Shown here piece by piece: positions 33,439-43,600 of a stretch of 64,000 nucleotides of DNA. The position numbers and the translations under genes are program-made. Position 1 is the first letter of the stretch, and each line of letters opens with the position of its first letter. The DNA comes from Candidatus Sulfopaludibacter sp. SbA3. GTDB lineage: Bacteria > Acidobacteriota > Terriglobia > Bryobacterales > Bryobacteraceae. The stretch is from NCBI GenBank assembly GCA_945890485.1, contig CAMDCN010000015.1, forward strand, positions 1-64,000, written 5' to 3'. The notes under the pieces are model-generated. The model had not been told where the DNA came from. It searched no databases and saw nothing but the letters and a program-made list of their open reading frames with translations.

Positions 33439-36400
33439 ATGATTCGGCATCTTACTCTCCTCGCGGCCCTGCTCCTCCCCGCCACCCTCACCTTCGCCCA
33501 ACTCGACCAGGGCCAAATCGCCGGCACCGTAACCGACCCCTCCCGCGACGCCATCGGCGCCGCCCAAGTCACCATCGTCAGCCAGCAGACCGGCCGCCGC
33601 GTCACCGCCACCTCCGGCCCCAACGGCGCCTACGTCGTGCCCAATCTCCCCATCGGCTTCTATGCCGTCGAAGTCGAAGCCCCCGGCTTCCGCAAGTTCA
33701 TCCGCGAAAGCGTCAAGGTCGATACCGCCACCCGCTCGACCGTCGACGCGCAGCTCACCATCGGCGCCACCGCCGACACCATCACCGTTACTGACGAAGC
33801 CCAACCCGTCCAGGACTCCTCCGCCCAACTCGGACGCATCGTCGAAGCCAAGCAAATCTCCGACCTCGCCCTCAACGGCCGCAACCCCATCAATCTCGCC
33901 CTCATCAAGGCTGGCGTCGTCGGCAGCAACTTCAACGCCTTCAACCCCACCGGCTTTGGCGCCGCCCTCTCCATCAACGGCGGCCAGTTGGACGGCAACA
34001 ACGTCACTATGGATGGCGTCAGCGCCGTCCGCACCCGCGGCGACGGCCAAAGTTCTCCCGCCCTCCTCGGCGTCTTCAATGCGGACGCCCTCCAGGAGGT
34101 CCAAATCCTCACCTCCTCCTACCCCGCCGAATACGGCCGCGCCTCCGACGGCCAAATCCGCTTCGTCACCAAAAGCGGCTCCCGCGACTTCCACGGCGCC
34201 GCCTGGTACTTCGTCCGCAACTCCGCCCTCGACGCCAATAGCTGGGTCCGCAACGCCTCCCGAACCTTCGATGCCACGCGCCCCGCTCCCTTCCGCTTCA
34301 ACCAGCCCGGCTTCTCCGTCGGCGGCCCCGTCACCATCCCCGGCAAGTTCAACACCAAACGCGAGAAGCTCTTCTTCTTCGTCGCTGAAGAATGGATCAG
34401 CTTCCGCCAAGAGAAAACCGGCTCCGCCATCGTTCCCTCCGCCGCCATGCGCACCGGCAACTTCAGCGAACTGCTCAACCCCGCCAACCCCTTCTTCCGC
34501 CGCGCCGTCACAATTCGCGATACCCTCAACAGCACCCCCTTCCCTGGCAACATCATTCCCACCAACCGCCTCAGCGCCAACGGCATGGGCCTCCTCCGCG
34601 CCTTCCCGCTTCCCACTGCCGGTTTCCAGCAAGGCGCCGCCAACTGGATCGACTCCCAGCCCAACCCGCGAGACATCCGCAAAGACACCGTCCGCATCGA
34701 CTACATGCTCGGGTCGAGCCGCCTCTCCTTCACCGGCACCAACTTCTACTTCGCCGAAGACGATCCCTTCCGCGGCAGCTTCACCGTCGCTAACACCCGC
34801 TGGCGCCGTCCCAACCGCACCGGCGCCTTCAGCGTCTCTTCCACCCTCTCCCCGAACAAGGTCAACGAGTTCACCGCCACCGCCGCCAACGACGTCGTGC
34901 AGATGTCCCTCTACCCCTTCGACGGCGTCAACCGCTACGAACGTTCCCGCTACGGCATCAACTTCGGCTACCTCATCCCCGGCCCCAAGCGCGTCGAAGA
35001 CCGCATCCCCACCATCGACATCACCGGCTTCAGCTCCCTCGATGGCTCCTCCAAACCCGGCAGCAGTTCCGGCCCCATGGTCTCCTTCTCGGACAATTTC
35101 ACCTGGGTCCTCAACTCCGGCCACACCCTGAAGTTCGGCGCCTTCTTCGGCCGCGATACCCAGATCAATGCCGACCAGATCGCCTTCAATCAGAACGGCT
35201 GGTTCACCTTCCGCGACGCCGGCAACCCCGCCACCAGCGGCAGCGCCATCGCCAACGCCGCCCTCGGCAACTTCGATACCTACTTTGAAATCGGCACCGC
35301 CGCCGATACCCACGTCCGCTCCAACGCCTACGAGTTCTTCGCGCAGGATACCTGGAAGCTACGCTCCAACCTCACCCTCGAACTCGGCCTCCGCTACTCC
35401 TACTTTGCCCCCTGGACCGCTAAGTGGAACGACATCTCCAACTTCGATCCTCGCTTCTTCACCACCGCCGACCGCGCTGTCCTCGACCGCCGCACCGGCG
35501 CCATCATTGGCGGCGACCCCTATAACGGCATCGTCCAGGGCGGCACCAGCTATCCCGATTCCGCCGCCGGCCGCGCCCTCGGCGCCTCCGTCCCCAACGT
35601 CCAGCGCCTCTTCCGCGGCGTCCCGGAAGGCTTCGTCAACAAGTACTACGCCAACTTCTCCCCCCGCGTCGGCCTCGCTTGGCGCCTCAACGCCAAAACC
35701 GTCCTCCGCACCGGTGGCGGCTCCTTCAAAGCACGCGACTTCCTCAATAACGGATCTCTCTTCCGCAACGCTCCCAACCAGGACCGCGTCGACGTCGTCA
35801 ACGGTGTCGTCGATGCACCCGGCGGCCGCGGCGGCTCCCAGTTCCCCTTCGCTATCGGCGCCCTCGCCCATGAGTACAACTACCCCACGGCTTACCAGTA
35901 CAGCTTCTCCCTCCAGCGCGAACTGCCCTTCAAGGTCGTCATGGACGCCGCCTACGTCGGCAAGACTGCCGTCGATCTCTATCGCGTCCGCAACCTTAAC
36001 CAGCTCCTCCCCGGCACCGTCCAGGCCAACCCCGGCGTCAACGTTAACGCGCTTCGCCCCTACCTCGGCCTTGCCGCTATCAACTACAGCGAGCAGAGCG
36101 GCCGCTCCAACTACAACTCCTTCCAACTCAGCCTGGACCGTCGCTTCCAAAGCGGCCTAGGCTTCGGTCTCGCTTACACATTCTCGAAGAACATCGACAA
36201 CGTCGCCACGCCCTACAACGCCTACGATAGGCAGCGCGCCCTCTCCGGCAACGACCGCCCCCACGTGCTGTCGATCAACTACATCTACCAGCTCCCCTTC
36301 CTCCGGAACTCCCGCAGCCTTGCCGGCAACCTCCTCGGCAACTGGCAGGTCTCTGGCGTGTCCTTCTTCCGCAGCGGCAGCCCTCTCTCTGTCGTTGACT

Positions 36401-36783
36401 CGACGGACACCGCGGGCGTCGGCGCTGGCAGCGCCGCGCAGCCGTGGAATGTCGCCGGTTCCACCGAAGCCACCGGCTCCACTGGCGTCGGCCTGCCCTG
36501 GTTCAACGCCGCGGCCTTCTCTGTCCCCCGCGCCGGCACGTTTGGTAATGCGGGCCTCAACATCCTCCGCGGCCCCGGCTTTCAGAACTGGGACTTGGCG
36601 CTCTTCAAGAACTTCCGCTTCTCGGAGCGCATCGGCGCCCAGATCCGTGCGGAGGCCTTCAACTTCCTCAACCATCCTTTGCTGAGCAACCCCAACACCA
36701 ACCCGCGTTCCGGAGACTTCAGCCGCGTTACCAGCAAGTACGGCGAACGCAATCTCCAGCTCGGTGTCAAACTTCTCTTTTAG
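33439..36783 (+). CDS. TonB-dependent receptor, Oar-like, with carboxypeptidase-regulatory domain
   Basis: A 1,114-residue receptor. Short signal peptide (LLAALLLPATLTFAQ), regulatory domain (AGTVTDPSRDAIGAAQVTI, NGAYVVPNLPIGFYAVEVEA as separate strands), plug with DLALNGRNPINLALIK at about 145-160, GRASDGQIRFVTKSG and the FFVAEEWI segment, then the barrel ending LQLGVKLLF. Codon use is strikingly C-rich at third positions, more than in the other receptors, and this creates long false open frames on the opposite strand. The gene lies divergent from the phosphonoacetate-hydrolase-like gene, and an MBL-fold gene starts nine bases after its stop. The receptor and the MBL protein may act together. 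Ligand unknown. Confidence 0.85.
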   Translation: MIRHLTLLAALLLPATLTFAQLDQGQIAGTVTDPSRDAIGAAQVTIVSQQTGRRVTATSGPNGAYVVPNLPIGFYAVEVEAPGFRKFIRESVKVDTATRSTVDAQLTIGATADTITVTDEAQPVQDSSAQLGRIVEAKQISDLALNGRNPINLALIKAGVVGSNFNAFNPTGFGAALSINGGQLDGNNVTMDGVSAVRTRGDGQSSPALLGVFNADALQEVQILTSSYPAEYGRASDGQIRFVTKSGSRDFHGAAWYFVRNSALDANSWVRNASRTFDATRPAPFRFNQPGFSVGGPVTIPGKFNTKREKLFFFVAEEWISFRQEKTGSAIVPSAAMRTGNFSELLNPANPFFRRAVTIRDTLNSTPFPGNIIPTNRLSANGMGLLRAFPLPTAGFQQGAANWIDSQPNPRDIRKDTVRIDYMLGSSRLSFTGTNFYFAEDDPFRGSFTVANTRWRRPNRTGAFSVSSTLSPNKVNEFTATAANDVVQMSLYPFDGVNRYERSRYGINFGYLIPGPKRVEDRIPTIDITGFSSLDGSSKPGSSSGPMVSFSDNFTWVLNSGHTLKFGAFFGRDTQINADQIAFNQNGWFTFRDAGNPATSGSAIANAALGNFDTYFEIGTAADTHVRSNAYEFFAQDTWKLRSNLTLELGLRYSYFAPWTAKWNDISNFDPRFFTTADRAVLDRRTGAIIGGDPYNGIVQGGTSYPDSAAGRALGASVPNVQRLFRGVPEGFVNKYYANFSPRVGLAWRLNAKTVLRTGGGSFKARDFLNNGSLFRNAPNQDRVDVVNGVVDAPGGRGGSQFPFAIGALAHEYNYPTAYQYSFSLQRELPFKVVMDAAYVGKTAVDLYRVRNLNQLLPGTVQANPGVNVNALRPYLGLAAINYSEQSGRSNYNSFQLSLDRRFQSGLGFGLAYTFSKNIDNVATPYNAYDRQRALSGNDRPHVLSINYIYQLPFLRNSRSLAGNLLGNWQVSGVSFFRSGSPLSVVDSTDTAGVGAGSAAQPWNVAGSTEATGSTGVGLPWFNAAAFSVPRAGTFGNAGLNILRGPGFQNWDLALFKNFRFSERIGAQIRAEAFNFLNHPLLSNPNTNPRSGDFSRVTSKYGERNLQLGVKLLF

Positions 36784-36792
36784 GTCTCTCCC

Positions 36793-37845
36793 ATGCGATT
36801 TCTCTTACTCGTTCTCCTCGTCACGCCGGTATTTGCTCAGCCGGCCAAGCCGTTTCTCTCCTCGCCCCGCCGTGCCTTCACTGCGCCGGAACTGAAGGAC
36901 GCGCCGGACGAATGGATCGCCCGTTCCTTTGCCTGGGCGGACGACATGTTCCGCACGTACCCGCCGGCGGTCCCGGAACATCCCGCCCGCCGCGCGGCCT
37001 TGATTCGTCTCGACGACGTCCTCCACATCCAGACCGCTCCCACCAAGCCCATTGTCCAGCAGTTCTTCCACAGCCAGGTCACCCGTGGCGTGGAGGAGAT
37101 CGAGAAAACGAAGCTCACGGCCGGTGCGCGTTTGTGGAAGATTTACAGCCACAGTTGGATCGTCCGCACCCCGTCGGTGACGGTCGCGTTTGACCTCGTC
37201 CCCGGCCCGCCGCGCAACGAAGGTTTTGCCCTCCCCACGGCCCTGCTGGAGCGGATCGTCCGCCAGGCTGACGTCCTCTTCATCAGCCACCTGCACTCCG
37301 ACCACGCGAACAAAGCGGTTGCCAAGATGTTCCTCGCACAGGGGAAGAAAGTGGTCGTTCCCGAAGGGCTATGGAAGGGCGACGCGGACTTTGAAGGCCG
37401 CCTGACGTACCCCCAGCGCAGCGCCGAAACGGTTCACCAACTGACGGTGCGCGAAGGCGGCCCGACGCTCCGCTACGTCGCCTATCCCGGCCATCAGGGC
37501 AAGGCGCCGATCAACAACAATCATCTGGTGATCACCCCGGAGTCGTTCAAGGTGATGCACACGGGCGACCAGTCCTCCGACAACAACGATTGGTCGGACT
37601 TCGACTGGATCAGCAAAGTCGGTTTCCAGCACCGGGTCGATGTCCTGCTGCCGAACTGCTGGACGACGGACATCCAGCGCATGGCCCGCGGCGTGAACCC
37701 GAAGCTGATTCTTACCGGCCACGAGAACGAGATGTCGCACACGGTGGACCACCGCGAAGACTATACCCAGACCTACAATCACCTATTCGGCACACCGTAT
37801 CCGTTCATCGTCATGTCCTGGGGAGAGGGCTACTCGGTGCAGTAG
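36793..37845 (+). CDS. Secreted metallo-beta-lactamase-fold hydrolase
   Basis: A 350-residue protein with a signal peptide (LLLVLLVTPVFAQ). The MBL metal motif HxHxDH is S165-H166LH168SD170H171 (SHLHSDHANK). Further ligands are likely H in YPGHQGKAP, D in HTGDQSSDN and H in TGHENEMSH. The spacing and the long N-terminal extension differ from classical beta-lactamases, so a lactonase- or UlaG/RNase Z-like hydrolase is more likely; the substrate is unknown. It begins nine bases after a TonB receptor gene without a clear ribosome site, so it is probably co-transcribed. Two degraded relatives lie at 39866-40100 and 46880-47679; only this copy keeps an intact frame and active site. Confidence 0.75.
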   Translation: MRFLLLVLLVTPVFAQPAKPFLSSPRRAFTAPELKDAPDEWIARSFAWADDMFRTYPPAVPEHPARRAALIRLDDVLHIQTAPTKPIVQQFFHSQVTRGVEEIEKTKLTAGARLWKIYSHSWIVRTPSVTVAFDLVPGPPRNEGFALPTALLERIVRQADVLFISHLHSDHANKAVAKMFLAQGKKVVVPEGLWKGDADFEGRLTYPQRSAETVHQLTVREGGPTLRYVAYPGHQGKAPINNNHLVITPESFKVMHTGDQSSDNNDWSDFDWISKVGFQHRVDVLLPNCWTTDIQRMARGVNPKLILTGHENEMSHTVDHREDYTQTYNHLFGTPYPFIVMSWGEGYSVQ

Positions 37846-38024
37846 ATCGTCCGCCAGGTGCCTCGTTGGAGGCAGCCTGCTTTGATAGGTCGTCGAACTC
37901 GCCGGGGGTGAACCCGTTCCCGCGTTCGGAAACGATCCGTACGAGTTCTATCACTCTGCGCGAACTGGCAAGCCAAGTCGTCATAACGATTGAGTTCCTT
38001 AGCGACTGTCCAGTTAAGACCAGA

Positions 38025-39677
38025 ATGATGAATTCGATCTCAGTCCCCACGCTTGTCGCGGCCTGTTGGCTTCTCCTGCTTGGAATCGCCCTGCCGCGCC
38101 CAGTCGCCGGGCAAGCACCTAACGCGATCATTGCCGATCTGGCCGAGCGCACCCATCGCGCCCTTGAGGCTTTGGAAGGCCCGGCCCGCGAGCGCTCTCC
38201 GCGCGGCGTTTCCGCCCGGCGGGAAGATCTCCAGCGCGCCCTGTCCCTGCCCCGCCACCATGCGCTCACGCTCCCAGTCCGCCTGGCCGGGCGCGCCCGC
38301 GCCGGTAGCCCTGCAGCACCAGTGGTCATCGTCGTTCGTCCTCATGAGTCCGCGGCGTCGGCGAATGGCACCAAATTGATCGACGAACTCAATCAGCGCG
38401 GGATGGCTGTGGCCTGGCCGGATCTCGCCTCGCTCCACGAGAGCAATCAGACGTGGGCGAATGGTGTCACGCAGGCCCAACGGATGCATGCCGGCATTCA
38501 AGCAACGCGGAATCACCTAACGGAGCGCGACGGATCTTCCGGCCGCTTGGTCGCGGTAATCGGTGACGGCCTCACCGCCCTTATGGCCAGTGCGGCATTT
38601 ACTGAGGTCAAGGCCACGGTCTTGGAGTCCATGAACGATCCCCTGCGGGCTGCCCTGCAGAAAGCCAAAAGATCTCCGGCACTCGCGGATCTGGATCCCT
38701 GCGCCTTCGTGCCGGGACTGCTCCGCGTCGCTTCCACGCCGGGTCTCCTGGAGTTGATCGCTCCCCGCCCTCTGCTGCTTTTGAACGCGACCGAGGACGT
38801 CATCGCCCAGGCAACCGTACCCTATCGCGGCGGCACAAGCCTTTCCTATCAAGACGTGGACCTATCCGCCGCCAGCGCCAGAGAAGCAGACTGGCTGGCA
38901 ACTCAGTTGGTCGTCCTTCCGGAGCAGCGGGAAGCACTGTTCCCTCATCGGGAGGAAGTGCTCGTGAGATTTGAAGCCAGCCCGGGAGCGGAGTCTCCCG
39001 CGCTAACCCCTTCCGCGCTAGCCGAAATGCAGGGTGCTCCCTTGCCGATGGCTTCCACTACGTTGGCGATGGATCTGGCACCGCGGCACGAGCGTTGGGT
39101 CGAAACACAAACTGGGATTAGAGTGCCAATGACGATCTTCCGCCCCGGCCCCGCCGGAGGCGAAGTGGCGCGGGGATTGCTGATTGCCGTTGCGGACGGC
39201 GGGCGAACCTCCCTGGAGCAGGACGAAGTTGTTCTGGAGGCCCAGCGCCGTCAATGGATGGTTTGGACGGTGGACCCACGTGGGGTGGGCACTCTCAGCC
39301 TCGAGCAACGAGAACCCTTTGCGTTTCTCTCGAGCCTTTGGCTCGGCGAACACTTCGTTTGGCGGCAGGCCAGCGACATTGCGCGAATCGTGGAACGTCT
39401 GGGCCGCACGAGCGTTCAACAGCCGACAGCGCTTTACGTCCGGGGCCCAATGATGAGCCTGGCCGCGCTTTACGTGGGAGCAAGCATTCCGGGGGCGCTC
39501 GAATGGATCCGCATCGCCCCGGAGCCCTCCGGCACGATGCTCCCAGCCACTTATCACTCATTCACCCGCGAGGGTCCAATGAGCATCGACCGGCTCCGAC
39601 CCCAAGTGAAAGTGCCCCTCGTCACTGGCCCCACAACCGAATTCTTCCTCGCGGATTGGACTCGCCTCCGCCCATAA
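38025..39677 (+). CDS. Secreted alpha/beta-hydrolase-like protein, nucleophile not evident
   Basis: About 550 residues from the ATG at 38025 (next ATG three bases on), with a signal peptide (LVAACWLLLLGIALPRPVAGQ). It appears to contain two alpha/beta-hydrolase-like halves: APVVIVVRPHES, LIDELNQRGMAVAWPDL and a GLLELIAPRPLLLLNATED strand in the first; RGLLIAVADGG, RQWMVWTVDPRG and PTALYVRGPMMS in the second. This resembles the acetyl-xylan-esterase-like proteins of planctomycetes and acidobacteria. The usual GxSxG nucleophile elbow is replaced by GDGLT in the first half and by GPMMS in the second. It may thus be catalytically dead or use another residue. It lies 180 bases after the MBL gene, and a broken MBL copy follows it. 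Confidence 0.5.
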   Translation: MMNSISVPTLVAACWLLLLGIALPRPVAGQAPNAIIADLAERTHRALEALEGPARERSPRGVSARREDLQRALSLPRHHALTLPVRLAGRARAGSPAAPVVIVVRPHESAASANGTKLIDELNQRGMAVAWPDLASLHESNQTWANGVTQAQRMHAGIQATRNHLTERDGSSGRLVAVIGDGLTALMASAAFTEVKATVLESMNDPLRAALQKAKRSPALADLDPCAFVPGLLRVASTPGLLELIAPRPLLLLNATEDVIAQATVPYRGGTSLSYQDVDLSAASAREADWLATQLVVLPEQREALFPHREEVLVRFEASPGAESPALTPSALAEMQGAPLPMASTTLAMDLAPRHERWVETQTGIRVPMTIFRPGPAGGEVARGLLIAVADGGRTSLEQDEVVLEAQRRQWMVWTVDPRGVGTLSLEQREPFAFLSSLWLGEHFVWRQASDIARIVERLGRTSVQQPTALYVRGPMMSLAALYVGASIPGALEWIRIAPEPSGTMLPATYHSFTREGPMSIDRLRPQVKVPLVTGPTTEFFLADWTRLRP

Positions 39678-39865
39678 GGGGCGCAGCCCTGAATCGTTCC
39701 CTCGCACTTCTGGGTAGTATCGGTCGGTGGGCAACCGAGAATCCAGCGGCCGGAGGTACCGGAAGGGGCCTGAGCGAGCCCCGCGAAGTGCTGAGTCGTG
39801 CATGGTCGGAGCCCACTGACGAATCTCGGCCGGAACGGTCACAGTCGCTCTGAAATCCTTTGGCG
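39678..39865. other. Intergenic, nothing recognised
   Basis: Between the hydrolase-like gene and the broken MBL copy. I see no start with ribosome site, no RNA gene and no clear terminator. Confidence 0.5.
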
Positions 39866-40100
39866 ATGCAGCTTTCGTTTCCGGCAACGGGTCGATTGGC
39901 CGCTGCCGAACCGCTGCACGACGGACAACCAGTGCAGGGCTCGCGGCGTGAACCCGAACCTGATCCTCACCGGCCACGGGAACGGAATGTCGCACACAGT
40001 GTTCCACCGTGAAAACTACGCCCAGACCTGCCATCACCAGTTCGGCTCGCCGTATCCCTTCATCGTCATGTTCCGGGGCGAGGGCTACTCGGTTCACTAG
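39866..40100 (+). pseudogene. C-terminal remnant of an MBL-fold gene (copy B)
   Basis: About 235 bases that align with bases 37,610-37,845 of the intact MBL gene: a distorted HRVDVLLPNC-like start, then RGVNPNLILTGHGNGMSH, TVFHRENYAQTCHHQFGSPYPFIVM and a final GEGYSVH before TAG. The N-terminal three quarters, including the HxHxDH motif, are absent, and frame shifts occur before RGVNP. It cannot be functional. It most likely derives from an old duplication of the neighbouring intact gene. Confidence 0.75.
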
Positions 40101-40621
40101 GGCGTCACGCAAAATCGAAAAGCTCAGTTGCACTCTCTTCGCCACCGCCTGCGCGACGGTTGCGCGGGCCCCTTTCTAGCTACCGGCGCACCCCTCGTCG
40201 ATCGACATTCGAGCCGGCTTTCGGCTTGGTATTGATAGGGAGGCGCCGGAACCCGGGTTATCGGGTAGCACCGGTCTGCTTGGCCTACGCCGCGGAACGG
40301 CTGCCTCTAACTCGCCCGGATCGCTCTCCAGCATCCTCTTCACCAGAGCCTCGGCAATCGCCGGTAAAAAGACTACTCAGCCCCGTCGAATCTTGATCCC
40401 TTCAATAAATTCGCCCAACGCCAAGAGCTTGCTCTCTCTCGTTTCGCTGCCTTGATTCTGAGAGTGCCGCGCCTACAGAGTTTGTCGTACATCTTCGCTG
40501 TCATCTTTCTGATAAACTCACACACCTCGTAGGGCATCAGGACTGTTTTCCTTCGAAAAATGAAGGTTTATTCCAATATCTGATTCCCGCAAGCGAGATC
40601 TCAATCGACCCGAGGGGTGCT
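40101..40621. other. Long intergenic region before the fourth TonB receptor
   Basis: About 520 bases. It should contain the receptor's promoter and leader, but no convincing -35/-10 pair stands out. A CGAGGGG just before the ATG could be a weak ribosome site. No RNA gene or family-like coding segment was recognised. Confidence 0.4.
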
Positions 40622-43600
40622 ATGAAACGAGTCTATCTCCACGTATTGGCGGCAACACTGCTTCTGTTTGCCGTTCCATCCTTTGCCCAAAACTTTGCCG
40701 AAATCGCCGGTACCATCACTGATTCCTCCGGTGCGGCACTCGCTAACGCAGAAATCACCTTAACCAACCTTTCGACCAACCAAGTGCGTTCCATTACGTC
40801 CTCATCGGCTGGCACGTACACAATTCCCTTCGTCACGCCCGGAGAGTACAAAGTTGAAGTAAAGGCCAAGGGTTTCAAGACCGGTTTGGCCAACAATCGT
40901 ACCTTGCAGGTTGGCGACGTCGCGCGATTCGACTTTGCCCTGGAAGTCGGTCAGGTCACCGAATCCGTGGAGGTGTCTGCCTCGGCGGAAATGCTGCAAA
41001 CCGCTTCCACCGCCACCGGTACCGTCATTGAACAAAAGCGCATCGTCGAATTGCCCCTCAACGGTCGCAACTACCTTCAGCTGGTGAAACTGGCGCCCAA
41101 CGTTGCCGCGGAAATGGGAGCCGGCGGTCAGGCCAACGGCCGTCAGGGCGGTGAGCGATCTAACCAGGCGCTCTCCATTGCTGGCATGCGTCAGCAGTAC
41201 AATCGCTTCACGCTCGATGGCGTGGAGAATACCGACATCAACTTCAACACCTTTGTCGTTCGACCCTCCGTGGACGCCCTGCAGGAGTTCAAGATTCAGT
41301 CCGGTGTTTACTCGGCGGAGTTTGGCCGCGCACCCTCCCAGATCAGCGTCAATACGAAGCCCGGCTCGAACGACTACCATGGCGTCCTGTTCCACTTCCT
41401 CCGCAACGACGCCATCCAGGCGCGTCAATGGTTGCTCGCCGGTGAGAAGAGCCCGTTCCGCCGTAATCAATTCGGCTTCACCCTCGATGGCCCGCTTTCC
41501 ATCCCGAAACTGTTCGACGCGAAGAACAAGCTCTTCTTCATGGTGAACTACGAAGGGTTGCGGGAACGCAAAAACGGCATTCGCCGCGCCACCGTCGCCG
41601 ACCAAGCCATGTTGAACGGCGACTTTTCGAGCTCCGCCCACCTGCCGATTTTTGACCCCAGCACGATTCGCACTGTCAACGGCCAGCCAACCGCCCAGCC
41701 GTTCCCGAACCAGCGCATTCCGGCCAACCGCTTCAATCCAACATTTACGAAGCTGCTTAGCTTTTACGAGTTGCCAAACATTCCCGGGGCAGTGGCCGGC
41801 GTCTCCGGCTTCAACTACGAACGCAAGTCTCCGAACCCCGTAGATTGGGACCAAGTGACGTCGCGCATCGATTGGAACGAATCGACCATGAGTCAGTGGT
41901 TTGGCCGCTATAGCTGGGGCAGCGAGTTCGTCGGCGATGGAGAGACGTTCCCGCAGCAGGACTTGCGCGCCGTCACCAAGAACTGGCAAGCCATGCTCGG
42001 CAATATCCGAACTTTTTCGCCAACCCTGGTCAACGAGCTTCGCCTCGGCGCAACGATCTTCGACAATGACCGAGCCTCGTTCTACAACTTCACGCGCGAC
42101 GTGACCAGCGAGCTTGCCATTCCAGGCCTGGCCCCCCCGATTCAAGCGGCTTGGGGCTCCCCTCAAGTCGGATTCGACGGAAATGGCTTCGTCGCGGGAT
42201 GGGGAGAAACAACGGAAGCGCCCTTCGTATTGCGCAATCGCACCTATCAGTTGCTCGACAACCTGAGCTGGATTAAAGGTAAGCACTCCTTCAAGATGGG
42301 CGGAGAAATCGCGAGCCGCCGGTTCAATCAGGTCGGCAACCAATTCCCCCGAGGCTTCTTCCAGTTCCCGGCCCGCTACACCGCGGACCCTTCGAATCTG
42401 GGCCGCACGGGCTCAGCGTTTGCCACCGGCCTCCTGGGCTGGACCCAGGAAGCCACCCGCGCACTCGGCATCGCCAATACGCAGTTCCGCCAGTGGTCTT
42501 CGGCCTTCTACGTTGAGGACACCTGGAGAATTCGCCAGAACCTCACCCTGAATGTCGGTCTGCGCTACGAGTTCACGCCAGCGTTTGAGGATCGCTATCG
42601 CGGCATCTTCAACGTAAAGATGTCATGTCCAGGAGTCAACGACAATGGACTCGATCCTACCTGCCCGGTTCCCGTATTGGTCCGCCCCGGCGCCGGCGAC
42701 TTCCATGAAGGGCTCGACATCCGCATGGCCGACCGTATTCCCAAAGCCACCGGTGACGATGTGCTCGGCAATCACGCCACCATCCTTACCGACAAAAACG
42801 ACTGGGCGCCCCGTGTCGGGCTTTCCTGGCAGCCCATGTCGAAGATGACGGTTCGCGCTGGGTATGGCTTGTTCTACGCGCAAGACACTGGCAACCCAAT
42901 GTGGGACATGGCCCGTAACTTTGGCTTCCGCGAATCTGCTCGCAGCCTCGACGTCGTGCCAAACGTGAACCTTACTAGCCCTTGGGCTGGCTCCGGGTCA
43001 AACGTAAGCGGTCTGTGCAAGGACTGGACGGGATTGTGTCTCTCTGGCCTGTACTCCTTCGCCAACGACACCAATCGGCGCACGGCGTACGTCCACCAAT
43101 ACCTGATGAACATTCAGTATCAGTTGACGGACAGCATGCTGGTCGAAGTGGGCTACCAGGGTAGCGGTGGCCACAAGCTGATGCGCATGTACGGTTGGAA
43201 CGATCCGATCTTCCGGAGCGGCCCTACCGATACCCGTTCGGCCAATCAACGCCGTCCGTGGGGCACCGACTATTACGGCCGTATCCAGACCATTGGAAGC
43301 CGCGCCAATTCGAACTACCAATCGGGCATCGTCAAGGTCCAGCAGCGCTTCAGTAAAGGCTTCACCTACCTGATGTCCTATACCTGGTCCAAGTCGATCG
43401 ACGATAGTTCGGCCATCCGGACCAACGACGGCGATAACCTTTTCCCCGCCTCCAACTATGACTTCACATTGGAGCGCGGCCTGAGCCAATTCCATCAGAA
43501 CCATCGCCTCGCCACTTCGCTGCTGTACGAATTCCCGATTGGCCGTGGCAAGAAGTTCGACTGGGGTAAGGCCGGCAACCTCATAGCAGGCGATTGGAGC

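Noticed and set aside
33388-35313. 641-residue minus-strand open frame rich in Gly, Glu, Asp, Ala and Val
   Set aside because: It is the opposite strand of a real TonB receptor with C-rich third positions; no start, motif or family pattern.
40802-42343. 513-residue minus-strand open frame
   Set aside because: Antisense of the fourth TonB receptor.
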